Positions 11,501 to 22,254 of a stretch of 64,000 nucleotides of DNA are shown here, one piece after another; within the stretch, counting starts at the first letter, position 1, and each line of letters begins with the position of its first letter. The notes beneath the pieces were generated by a model that was given only the letters and a program-made list of their open reading frames with translations, was not told where the DNA came from and did not search any database. The translations under genes and the position numbers were made by a program. The DNA is from Branchiostoma floridae. Taxonomy: Eukaryota > Chordata > Leptocardii > Amphioxiformes > Branchiostomatidae. The stretch spans positions 8,160,758 to 8,224,757 of the forward strand of contig NC_049990.1 in the NCBI RefSeq assembly GCF_000003815.2, written 5' to 3'.

Positions 11501-14500
11501 GTCACCCGCAGGCAGTCCACAATCACCTGCAAGCCCCCAGTCACTTGCCAGCCCCCAGTCACCTGCCGGCAGCCTGATCTCTGCGGGCAGCCCGCGTGGC
11601 TCGGCTAGCGGCGACGATGAACAAGCACCAAATGAAGAGGAAGATGAAAACATGGAGGACGGAAACGCTAATGCTTTTGAACAGAGCGATGCTGAGGATG
11701 AAAACAGGGAGGCAATTGGTGATGACGTTGAGCACAAGGATGTAGACTCTGGTCCTGAGGGAGACATGGAACAGGGCAGTGATGTTGAGGGGGAGAACAA
11801 TGTTGACAGAGAGATAGATAACGACAAAGAACAGACAGGGGATGATGATAATGATAGATACAGTCCTGGTGCACAGGATGGACAGAGAAGTGGTGGCAGT
11901 AGCCCTGAACCTGAGAAACAAACAGATGAACAGGTCACAGAGGAAGGAGCTCAGAATGACAGGAGCGAGGGAGAAGAAGAAGATGTGCCAAGCAGACGGA
12001 GGGTAAGAGTGATGGATGACAGCAGTGATGAGGAAGGGGAAAACAGAACGAGAGAAGACACTCCACAGGAAAAGGGGAGTGATGCAGAGTCTGATGGAGA
12101 AAGAGAGAACCTTTCTCCCAGAAAAGGTAAGAACTTACTAAGAAGGAGTCTTGCTTTGACAAAACAGGTTCTGCATGGGGATCCTTGTACATGCTTATAG
12201 ATATTAGGCTGACAATTTGGGCTTCTTGTAAATTTAGGTTTGTTTCATTTAGAAAGGCTATTAACAACTAACGGCACATTGACTTGTTTTGAGAACCATT
12301 TTACTGGTTTGTTCCACCTGATCATTCTGGAAAACTTGTGCTTTGGACTGTGCTTCACCGGTGTAACCGGATGAATTATGATGATGATGTTTCGCCTGAG
12401 TTACGCCAAATGGGAACAGACACGTAGACACCCATTAATTGCTTTAGGAAACAAATACCAGTGTTATAAATGTATTTTTGTTGTCACAAAAGTGACAATG
12501 ACTTACTGGAAAACTGTTTTTTTTCACAGGGAAGAGAGCAGCAGTATTATCAGATGATGAGGATGAGGAGACACAGCCTGTGCAAAGAAAGGCCCTGTCT
12601 TCAGATGAAGACTCAGACTCAAACCAACAGACAAAGAGAAAGGTACTGTATGTACTCAGGCCTTCTTTGCTTTAAAGATCTATGTGATTATCGATTCTAT
12701 CAGTATTTGCCCCATGAAACATGCACATGCACACTTTAAAAAAATCTTTATTGGAAAAAAAAGAGAAACAAGTTGGTACATGGCAAGCCTTATTCGTCTA
12801 AAGCTTTCCCGATTCTTTCCCAAGCTACGAATGATGCTTTCCCGATTCTGTGTTTTACATCGTTGAACATGAGTTAAAGGAACAGTCAGCACATGACAAA
12901 CACTTGATAAACGCCTACAATATATGAAGTGGGAACTAGCTAGCATGAGCTTTCCTTAGTCTGTGTTTTGCATGCACATACGCACGTACAGCCACCTACA
13001 TGTATTGACCTGTGACCTGCTGGTTTTCCCAGGGGGTGGTGTCAGATGATGATGATGATGATGAGAAGATGGGAGGAGGAAGTGATGAAGAAGTGGAGAA
13101 GGACAGCGATGATGAAGACAAGGATGTTGGGGATCTCATCGCAGATATCTTCGGTGACAGTGACGAGGATGAAGACTTTGAGGTAATCAAGACATTTACT
13201 TACTAGTACCGGTTTTTGTAGTATCAGACAGACTTTCATGCATTGTGCATAGTCAAACATTTTGATTGTCAAAAAGCAATGTAGTTGAACAGTTACTGTA
13301 GATTGTGTGTTAGAATTGAAGGCAATGGTTAATTTTGCAGGGTTTTGGTGAAGCAGAGGTTGAGGGAACTGTTCCAGAGGTGCAGAAGTCATCAGGAAGT
13401 AAGTACAGCCTTCACACACACACCAACCAAGCTACCTGCTACACTTCATACAAAATTTTGAATGTTGAAGTGTTGAAAATACAAAAACTTGATTTCATTC
13501 AATCATATCTCCACCAGTATTAATCGTATTGCATTTATTTATTGGTTTCATCATGCTTCCCATACTTCCTCTATGAGCCAGCCTCCCAGATTCACACATT
13601 CACTATCCGGTTTATTATTGTTTCCCCATCAGGCTAGGATAAGATGTGCTTGCTCATACATTTGTAGATGTGGAGGCTTGATGGCACCTCGCCATCAGCC
13701 TGTCTTTAGGGCTGACACTGTATAGGTTGAGGAGGTAAAGATCTTTCCTAATGATGTCAGTCCATCCTTCACAAGACTACTGGGTTAGATAAGTCCATTA
13801 GCCCTATTGTCCTGGGCAAGTGAAATAGCCCATCAGGCAAGCTCATGTCCTACCCCACTTGCCCGATTGGGCAAGTAAGATTTTTCCATGAGTGAGATTT
13901 TGATATGCTATACATAAATAGAGCCAATAAGAAAAATATTCCATTGCTGGAAGTAAAAATACATTGCAAAATCTTATTTGAATTTTGGGCAAGTAAAAAG
14001 TTGGTTTGGGCAAGTACTTGCCCGATAGGACAAGTGAATTTTGGAAAACTCCAACCCAGGACTAATGTGCATATGTTGTGTCCCCCCCAGTCCTGTCAGA
14101 CAGTGATGATGAGGGCGTGACAGGGGCGGAGTCAGAACAGGCTGCTGTACCCGCCGCTGAGTCGTCAGATTCTGATGATGACAGACCGTCCGCTGACAAA
14201 CCGTGAGTTCTGTCATATTCCTGGAACAAGTGAAGTAACCAAAGTTATACATGGTGTGAAGCAAGCAACCAAAATATATATATCTNNNNNNNNNNNNNNN
14301 NNNNNNNNNNNNNNNNNNNNNNNNNNNNNNNNNNNNNNNNNNNNNNNNNNNNNNNNNNNNNNNNNNNNNNNNNNNNNNNNNNNNNTACCCGGTAACCAAA
14401 TTTCAGGGGTGGCCAGACAACTTTCGCTTCATACCATGATTTTTGAACCCGTTTAATGACCCAAAACCTAAGTCGCACTTCCGGAACGGAAGTGTGACGT

Positions 14501-17500
14501 CAGTAAAGGGTCAAAGGTGCTTGGCAGTCGGTATCGGCCCCCGTCTCTGTTGAGGGAAGGTTGATGGGCTCTGATGTAGATAACCTCTTTCACTCCCCGG
14601 AGAAAGTAATCTTGTTCGGAATCAAGTATGTCCTTGTCGAAATCCTTTGACTCTTTACTGACGTCACACTTCCGTTCCGGAAGTGCGACTTAGGTTTTGG
14701 GTCATTACAACTTGAGAAGGATCAGAGGACTGATCAAAAGCTTGTTGGTAAGCGCTTTATTTTGTGTACGGATATAAAGTCTTAAAAACTGTATCATTAT
14801 GTTAACTACCGTCACAGATGAACTTACATTCAAGTATAAGTCAGTGTCAGTTAGTGAAGCACTGATGATGTTTCAGAAATTTGAACCTGTAAATAACTGA
14901 TTTTTGCGGTACTGTGCCATTACTGGTTAGGCGTACGTCACATTTCCAAACCGGGACCCAGGAACACAAAATATGATATAAAAGACATCAAACTACATGA
15001 GACATAAAGAAAGAGTCATGGGTATTATTTGTGTAAATTTTTGCATACACATTTCCATTTTTCATTTCCTCAAACAGCCCGGCCTGGTTTGGAAATGTGA
15101 CGTTAGCCATACCAGTGTACATCCGTATTATACACATTGGATAATTTCTCTGTACTTGTAACCCACTGTTGTTGTCATTAGGGACATGGTATCAGACTTT
15201 GACATCATGCTGCAGAAGAGGAAAGCGATGAACAAGGCCAACCGCAGGAAACGTAAAGACCATGACCTGATCAACGACTGTGACGACCTCATTGTGGCGC
15301 TCATCAACAAGATGAAGGCAGCAGTTGATGTACGTTGTTCTCTTCAATAGTGTTTTTATCCAATTTCAAGATGTCTTAAAATGTCCGATCATTTCTTATA
15401 GAAAGGTCCTGCAACTATTGCAGTTACTGTCTTACTGTCTTAAAGCCATCTGAGAGTAGATTTTCACAAAAGGAAGACTGAACACAAATTGATAATTTTC
15501 AATTTTATTTAAACTTACTTATCTATCACATTTACCAATAAAGATACGCCAAGTAGTGATTACTCAAGCTACTGGATATGAGTAATTACTATTTGCCGTA
15601 TCTTTCGTTAGCGACACTTATTGGATGTCTAACCATCATCGACGTACCAATAAAGATGTGTAAAGGTTTGAGCAAGAAGAAGCAATGATTATGATGTAGA
15701 GGATGACTTAAAAAGTAGTTTCAACCCTGCAAAGTAAACTCGTTAGATTTCTAACACCACGCCAGCTGATGAGCTTGTCCAATCTGTATAATTGACAGGA
15801 GGACCGGGTGTTGAACCAGAACCGACAGCCGGCCGTCAGGAAGCTGAAGATGCTGCCCAGCGTCATGCAGACTCTCAGGAAGTAAGTTCTACTGGAGAAA
15901 TGTGTTAAAACAAGTCAGAACTGTCTCCAACTTAAATGTCTTTTAGTCTAATTCATTGTTTGTGAGCCTACCTTGTTAATTTTTGTTCTTAAATCTGTTA
16001 TTTTGCACTTCTGAAAAAAACTCCATCAATATCATGTCAAGGGTTAAATAATGTGGCTCTAACGCTGCCATTTAATTGCTCTCTCTTTAGGAAAGATCTA
16101 CAGGAAGCCATCTTGGACTGTGGTATGCTTCCAGTCATAACGGTAGGAGATTTTTCAGTACAGTTGTATCGCATCTTCTATACTTGAGACCATAGCAAAA
16201 CTAGTCTTTATTTATTAGCAAACTGATGCCCATGATAAATTCTAGTCGTGTATAGATTATCAAATTATGTGTTTGATCTGTGGTGACATGTATCTTTAAT
16301 TATTAGCAATCTGATGCCCATGATACATTCTAGTTGTGTATAGATTATGAAGCAAACCAGATCCTGGTGTTTGATCTGTGGTGACATCTACTAAGCTCAG
16401 TGGGGCGGGTATGTAACCTCCAGGCAGATTTACCAGTGGCATAAGATACAAAATGTAGTATCAAAGCTGGCGAGGGAGTGTAGCCAACCAAGGAGTGTCA
16501 TCAGCCACTGGGCTGGCTCCCTTTGGCGGGCTATACTTCTTTGGCTGGCAATGATAGTATCTCATGCCACCGTAAATCTGCCTGAAGATTAGCGGATATG
16601 TACCATCAAGGCCCTCTTCATTCATTCCTTTATTTGAAGACCCTAACCTTTGCGTTCCTCCTCTAGGACTGGCTGTCCCCCCTCCCAGACCGCAGCCTGC
16701 CCCACCTGCACATCAGGGAGGAGATGCTGAAAATATTACAAGACGTAAGACTTTTACTAATATTGTAATAATTTATTTTTGGAAGGCTCAAAATCCTTTT
16801 TTTTCTGCATACCTGCACTGGTGCAGGTGATATTGAAAATTACCTGCACCACTCTGAATTTAGGAAGAATGGATCATACTAAAATTGGTCAGGAACAAAA
16901 GCTATTTTTTCTTGTATACTTTGTAGGAGGTACAATGCAGCTAATAACAACCTATACTATAGACACCTGCATGATAGGACATATATGTATAAAACCTAGT
17001 ACATGGACCAGTGTGGGTTAGATGAAGAAATACCTGCACAGCTCCAATTTTACCTGCACTAATCTGCATATGCAGGTGGTATTTCAAGCACTGACCTGTT
17101 ATCCTTCATTAGATGGCCAGGTTTTTCTTGGGTAGATCAAGAAACAGGTAACACAATATTTTGTCCTAGGTCTAATGGTTATTTGGTCCATGCCCCCTCC
17201 CCCTAGTTCCCACCGTGTAGCCAGGAGAGTCTGAAGTCCAGTGGAATTGGCCGTGCCGTCATGTACCTTTACAAACACCCCAAGGAGACCAGGAACAACA
17301 AGGAGAGGGCAGGCAAACTCATCAGTACGTACAACATCTCAGTTTTATAGAGGTTCTCTTTACAGGGGCGTATTATAGAATTTGGGCACTAAAACTGCAA
17401 ATATTTTTAATTTAAAAGTGTCCACTCTGGCTGACATTTACTAGTTTTCAACATACGGAACAACAGGAACAATAGACGCTAAACCGGATAGTGCGTGAGT

Positions 17501-20500
17501 GTGAGTGATTCACATAAGATTTTCACATTTCCAACATTTTTGTAAATGACAGAAAAGTAAGCCGTGTGTAGTCCCCTTGTTTTTGTACTTTTTAAATTGT
17601 AGCCTACTGAAAACTCCCACTGGTTGAAAGGGCGCATATGTAAAGACATCTTCAGGACACAACAAAGAAGCATTCATATGCTGTGAACATCGGTGAAAAA
17701 TGATGACCTTAAACCAAGGGTGTTATGAAGAGAAGTGAATGTGATTTTGACTGTTGAAATGTTCCCGTAATGAGATTTTCTCTTTGATTCCCAGACGAGT
17801 GGTCTCGGCCCATCTTTGGTCTGAACTCCAACTTCAAGTCCATGAGTCGAGAAGAGAGAGAGCAGAGGGACATGGAGCAGATGCCTAAGAGAAGAAGGAT
17901 GAGCAGGTCGAGACTGTTCAGTAGAACTTTGTGAAGTTAGATGTTCCTTTAATATGTAATCCTAGTACCATAATACTTTTTTGTGCTAACATACACCTGC
18001 AAGTAACGATTATGTTTCGAAAAAGATCCTGGTGATACTGTTGTATCACTGTTTTTACCTCCGTAAATAGGGAGGTATTTTGGTTGGTGTATTTGTCTTT
18101 GTGTGGGTCTTCAGTCATGAAATTATTGCTGTGAAGAGCATGTAGGGCAAAAGTGGCCTAATAGGATACTTGAAGAATTGGAAGTATAGTTTGGCCCAGG
18201 TCCAATGGTGTTGTAGTTGGGAGTCAGGATGACTCGTGGCTGCCACCACGCTGTAATTTGTGATAATGAAGCTTGGAGCTTGTCACAACAAAGTTCAACC
18301 TATTGCATCAGGCTCTTGTTATTTCATGTAGCATTGAAGTGAAGGGCTTGTGTTTAGTCTTGTTATGTCTATCTGCTGTATCAAAGGATGCTACTATCAA
18401 GATCATTATGGTTTGTTCAACATTGACACAAGCTCTGTATGTTAAACAGTGCTGCAGATGAGCCCAGGAGAAGTATGGATGTGGAGATGGCACAAGCACA
18501 GGGGTGAGTCTGGGTTACTTAAATCTAGTACAGTAGAAGCCCGTTGATTGCATAACAGATTACAGCACACTTCTGTTAATTGCACGGGATCACAAAATTC
18601 CAAATCAGTGGGGTCCAGCTGGATAACTTCACATTGTTACACCACCTGGATAGTTGCACGAAATACACTGGCAATGGGGTGTGCAATGGAATGGCTTCTA
18701 CTGTACTACAGTAGTAAATAGCCACTCAAATTTTATCCCACAATGTCTTTGAAACAATTCAATCACCTCAACTTGATAAGATCCAAGATTACATCCGGAT
18801 GTTTTGAGTTAAACTTTCAGAAGTGTAAAATGTGTCTTTGTCTGACTCATATACAAGTTGTATAAATTGCATGTCTTTAATCCAGGGCTGTTTACAGGTT
18901 CAATTTTTTTCCGTGCCTCTCATTGTTTCTGTGCCCATGTTGTTCATTTTTGTTTTCAAATATATCATTTTAAGCTTATAAAACTACATTCTATTGATAT
19001 GATACAGTTCAAACAAAGTTGGGAACGTATTTGTATTTTTGTCCATCCCAACAAGCAAGTCTCTATCCTTGGACAAAGGGAGAGGTCCTGGATACAGCCC
19101 AGCTTTCATTTTTGTTTACCTGCATGTCTAACCTTCGTGTGTTTCCCCAGCCCTGTGAAGCCAGGAGATCCAGGCTGGTGTGCCCGTGCGCGTGTTCCCA
19201 TGCCGTCTAACAGGGACTATGTGGTCAGGCCCAAATGGAACACGGAGAAGGAGATGAGTGAGGACCAGGAAAGGGAACAGAAACGTAGAAACAAGGTAAA
19301 CAGTTTTAGGCACATTTATCTTTCATTTAGAAAAAGAAACTACATGTACAAACCTGTGAGGTGAAGTACAGTTGTAGTTGTCTCTGTGTCCTTTGTTGTC
19401 AGTTATAACCCGTTCCCAGCTATGATGAGACCAGCCCTTGAAACTGAGACCCCATTCAAACTAGGACTTTGATCCAGGCACTGGATTTATCTGGATAATT
19501 TGATCTGCCAAATACACCTCCTCAGGTAGATTCAGCAGATCGGGGTAAATCCCCTATCGCAGCAAGATTTGAATTATTCATTCCAGGATTCACATATTGG
19601 GATTGATCTTGTACCTGTATGAATCTTGATTTCTGAATCCTGGTATGTTCGAGGTATAAAGAAAGTACAGTGGTAAACTTCATAGATGCATCATTCCACT
19701 CCTGCAAAAAGGCGATGCAGAGATAGCTGATAGTAGTCATTTCTTCTGTACATCTTTTCTGTCTTGTCCTCTTCCTTTCTTTCCCCTTCTTTGCTCTCTA
19801 CTTGCTTTCTGGATTTCTTCCTCTGCTTTCTTCCTTTTCCCTTTTTCAACTTTCTCTGACTTCTTTAATTTGTTGTTATTCCCATTGTGGTGCATTTCAC
19901 TTTTACTAAAGTTTTAGGAAATTTAAGACATTTGATTTATAGTGCATGTCACTTGTGTTTATTAAATGTTTCTTTTTGTGTTGTCCCCTCCCCTTCTTTG
20001 GTGGATGTTTCGGTGCCACTGTGTAGATTTCTAATAGTTTCACATCTGTGGAAATGGTAAGGTTTTCAAGGAATGATGTTTGTGCACTTTTGTATGGATC
20101 CTTCCATTCTTCTTGCCTGTTTTTTGCTTTTCCTATTTTCACTTCAAGGCTTAACATACAGTCAACCCGCACAATTTGACCACCTTTACATAAAGGCCAC
20201 CTGGCCATTGTCACCACTTTTTAGTGGTGCCTTAAATAATTGTTCCCATTGACACAAGCATTAAGAATCCTGTCTATAGTGACCACCTGTCTTCATAGAC
20301 CAGATTTTATTAATTCTCTGATTGGTCTTCTTGTGCAGTTTTGACTGTATTGAAGGCATGGTTTTGTCTTTGAAGTGGTTGAGAAACCTTTAGTATGAAT
20401 ATGTGTATTGTTCAATTCATATGCTCACAAATTGACACCCTTTTGTAGTATTTTCTGCTTCGGGGCACTTGGTCAGAGTGGTGCCTTTTACCATAGATTG

Positions 20501-22254
20501 TTATGTGGGTCGGTGAACAACCTTTCCACTACCATATTTTTGTTGTTCAGTCTTATTGGGGAAAGCAGCGTGGTTTGCTTTAGTGCATATGCATGAAATT
20601 AACCCATCTTCCTTTCATACATTCATCTGTTGTTTTTTTCCTACCACTGAATTGTTTAGAGTGTGGTGTGTGGTGACTTAACAACATACTGGGATTTAAT
20701 AGCTGCATGTCAGACATGAGACATGTTAAACTGTCTGTCTTGTAAGATTTTTGGATGACTTGGCTATTTTGAAGGGATGCAACATTGACGTTACACCATC
20801 TTTGCAAGGATATAAGCTGAACAAAAAAAAAGTAAAAAAAAACAAGTCTTGAAAACCTATTCTCCAAAAGCTAGTATTCAGCTTCTGTTGGGATTTTTTT
20901 TACATTTTGGAATTCAAAAGTTTTTTTTTACTAAATCTTCAGAATTTCTTCCAAAGAATTTTTGTGAGTTCACATGTGTTGACAGAAAAGAACATTTTTT
21001 GTTGTTTTTAACCTCAAAAGTGTCACCTGTATTGCATCCCTGCTTAAAGCCTCGTTGTGTATTTTAACCCACACAAGAGTTCTCTCCGGTCTCCTACCAG
21101 GGTTTCACCAAGACGAAGGATGCTCGATTAGAGAAACACATGAAGACACTTCGAGAAAGAAAGGCCAAACTGAAGATCCAACGCGCTGTTGGCATCAGCA
21201 TTCAGGGCAACAAGATGTCCCTTTAGTCCTTGTCTGAGTAGGAAGGTGATTTGTGAGTAATAGATACTAGTGTGATACAACAGGCCAACACAACAAAATT
21301 GTTTTGTTCAGTTTCATTCTAACACTGTTCTGAAATCTGTTTGATACATAAGTTTGAAACCACCACTTTTATTCTAAGAATTGTTTTCCTCAATTTCAAT
21401 GCAAAAAGATCATTTGGTTGCATTCTCATTTTTGAGATCTGTTTGGTACGTAAGTTTGAAACTAACACTTTTGTTTTAAGAATGTTTTCCTCGATTTCAG
21501 TGTGGAAAGGTCATTCAGTTGCATTCTCATTTTTGAAATCTGTTTGGTACATAAGTTTGAAACTAACACTTTTATTCTAAGAATTGTTTCACTGAGTTTA
21601 CAGCACTAAAAGAATTGTTCCTTTTCTCTGGTTTGAAGTGTTGCGTCTGTTGTAGAAGTGTATCTTTTACGTGTGCATATCAACCATCACCCTATGATTG
21701 CCTTTCAGTTTGTTGTTTACAGATGAGAGCACTTAACTTGAAAGTTTGCAGTGTTGATGCTTCCATGTTTCATTGCAAGACCTATAAAACAGGTCATGCA
21801 CGTTGTATGACCATGTGTTTTGCTTGAAATATCAATGGTATGTTGATAAAAGCCCAAAAGATACCATGCAAGATTTGGCCTTTCTCAAAGTCTTTTTTGG
21901 GCCTCTAGCTCTTTTGTTGGGCCTCTTGTTAAATTTGTGAATGTGAATGTTATATATGACTGTAACATCACAGTATACTGGCATGTCAAAGACCTTCACT
22001 GTGCATGTGTGATTTTGGCAACTGTCAAGGGGAGGAGCTATATCCATGGCCCAAAAGAGAGACTTAGAGAACAAATACATTGTATGGCAGTTTTTCTTAC
22101 TTTATTTTTGTCTGTTTTTAACCCCTAGGGCATAGTAGCACTGAAGGATGCCCGATTGGAAAAGCACGTGAAGACCTTCCGGGACAGGAAGCAGCGCATG
22201 AAGGCGGATCGAGCGGTCAAGATCAGTCTGGAGGGTCGTAACATGTCCTTATAG
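8590..22254 (+). CDS. IWS1: IWS1, Spt6-interacting transcription elongation factor
   Basis: Exons: 8590-8623, 9171-9229, 10866-12126, 12530-12642, 13033-13182, 13341-13398, 14091-14202, 15182-15329, 15799-15881, 16091-16142, 16667-16744, 17207-17324, 17795-17906, 18450-18503, 19151-19295, then either 21101-21226 or 22129-22254. All phases agree; the product is about 900 aa. Residues 1-31 are acidic, about 32-277 are Ser-Pro/Gln repeats, then an acidic disordered region to about 595. The conserved core starts at [14 protein letters not shown] and includes the TFIIS N-terminal-like helical domain ([27 protein letters not shown]) and the C-terminal motif [22 protein letters not shown]1 binds Spt6 and links elongating RNA polymerase II to mRNA processing and H3K36 methylation in the nucleus. 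The exon 13 donor (AG/GTCGAG) is weak but is the only choice that keeps frame. Intron 7 contains the assembly gap. Confidence 0.93.
10866..12126 (+). other. IWS1: IWS1 exon 3: Ser-Pro/Gln repeat tract then acidic domain
   Basis: A single 1261-bp exon encodes almost half of the protein. The first 730 bp are GC-rich imperfect repeats giving units such as [18 protein letters not shown] over about 240 residues. The rest encodes a Glu/Asp-rich segment with Ser-Asp clusters (casein kinase 2-type sites such as SSDEEGE). The many SP dipeptides are candidate proline-directed kinase sites. Because the repeats lack stop codons in several frames, long ORFs on both strands here (264 aa plus, 173 aa minus) are shadows. 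Confidence 0.85.
13780..14055. repeat. GGGCAAGT-rich repeat in IWS1 intron 6
   Basis: GGGCAAGT and its variants recur on both strands (TGGGCAAGTGA, GGGCAAGTAAG, GGGCAAGTAC, with CTTGCCCGA) around an AT-rich centre, ending about 35 bp before exon 7. The pattern resembles an inverted-repeat element with degenerate ends; exact termini were not resolved. Confidence 0.4.
14286..14385. other. Assembly gap (100 N)
   Basis: Exactly 100 N, the conventional placeholder for a gap of unknown size, in IWS1 intron 7. No coding sequence is missing from the predicted IWS1 frame, since exons 7 and 8 join in phase across it. An unseen extra cassette exon cannot be excluded. Flanking inverted-repeat elements probably explain the assembly break. 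Confidence 0.98.
14454..14707. repeat. MITE with about 60-bp terminal inverted repeats
   Basis: TAATGACCCAAAACCTAAGT at the left is inverted at the right end (…GTTTTGGGTCATTA). The arms continue through GTCGCACTTCCGGAACGG and CGTCAGTAAAG. Total 254 bp, in IWS1 intron 7 just right of the assembly gap. Confidence 0.8.
14922..15117. repeat. MITE with TACTGGT...ACCAGTG ends
   Basis: The left arm ACTGGTTAGGCGTACGTCAC and the reversed right arm ACTGGTATGGCTAACGTCAC are related and continue into ATTTCCAAACC. About 196 bp, in IWS1 intron 7. Confidence 0.7.
16420..16584. repeat. MITE (CAGGCAGATTTAC ends), family member 1
   Basis: CAGGCAGATTTACCAGTGGC at the left is inverted at the right as GTAAATCTGCCTG, both next to CATRAGATAC. 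Related to the element at 50031-50171, which shares GCAGATYT and GGTGGCATAAGATA. In the intron between IWS1 exons 10 and 11. Confidence 0.65.
16795..17095. repeat. Dispersed repeat with ACCTGCA/TGCAGGT motifs
   Basis: Repeated ACCTGCAC/GTGCAGGT words at both ends (CTGCACTGGTGCAGGTGATATT and TACCTGCACTAATCTGCATATGCAGGTGGTATT) frame an AT-rich centre in IWS1 intron 11. The ORF across it has no support as a gene. Confidence 0.4.
18151..18320 (+). repeat. SINE-like repeat, copy 1
   Basis: Shares an ordered series of words with 40708-40875: ATAGGATAC, GGTCCAATGGTGTT, AGAGTGACT-like text, AGCTTGTC and a TTCAACC/TTCAATC, ATTG.ATCAGGCT end. Same orientation in both places. In IWS1 intron 13. No internal Pol III boxes are certain. 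Confidence 0.5.
18531..18703. repeat. Tigger/pogo-like MITE, copy 1
   Basis: Ends CAGTAGAAGCCCGTT...GGCTTCTACTG with internal repeats TTAATTGCAC, GTGCAAT and CACTGGCAA.TGGGGTGTGCAAT. The second copy is at 23997-24159. CAGTAGAAGCC-type ends resemble Tigger/pogo elements with TA target sites. In IWS1 intron 14, 28 bp after the donor. Confidence 0.7.
20159..20348. repeat. MITE with CAGTCAA ends
   Basis: CAGTCAACCCGCACAATTTG at the left matches the inverted right end TTCTTGTGCAGTTTTGACTG, with GTGACCACC/GGTGGTC-like words inside. About 190 bp, in the long intron before the two alternative IWS1 last exons. Confidence 0.65.
21101..21226 (+). CDS. IWS1: IWS1 alternative last exon a
   Basis: Begins after the acceptor CTCCTACCAG in phase 0, as required by exon 15. 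Encodes 41 aa and a TAG stop: [20 protein letters not shown]..., ending [10 protein letters not shown]. This is the conserved extreme C-terminus of IWS1; vertebrate proteins also end in a short helix-rich segment closing with an IS.EGNKM.L-type motif. It is exactly the same length as exon b at 22129-22254 and about 60% identical to it by eye. Each has its own stop, so a transcript uses one or the other. Confidence 0.88.
   Translation, partial: GFTKTKDARLEKHMKTLRERKAKLKIQRAVGISIQGNKMSL
21330..21595 (+). repeat. About 101-bp tandem repeat, 2.5 copies, after last exon a
   Basis: AAGTTTGAAAC recurs at about 21351, 21452 and 21553, each within GATCTGTTTGGTACRTAAG and CACTTTTRTTYTAAGAAT. It would fall in the 3' UTR of the exon-a transcript, or in the intron skipped to reach exon b. 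Confidence 0.8.
22129..22254 (+). CDS. IWS1: IWS1 alternative last exon b
   Basis: Begins after TTTTTAACCCCTAG in phase 0 and encodes 41 aa and a stop: [20 protein letters not shown]..., ending [11 protein letters not shown]. It shares DARLEKH.KT.R.RK, the RAV and IS..G..MSL pattern with exon a, at the same length, so the two arose by exon duplication. Purifying constraint is suggested because the differences are mostly conservative (K/R, M/V, I/L) and the frame is intact. Confidence 0.88.
   Translation, partial: GIVALKDARLEKHVKTFRDRKQRMKADRAVKISLEGRNMSL

Noticed and set aside
10783-11577. 264-aa plus-strand ORF and 173-aa minus-strand ORF over the IWS1 repeat exon
   Set aside because: Both are shadows of the Ser-Pro/Gln repeats, which lack stops in several frames. 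The IWS1 frame fits the flanking exons in phase.
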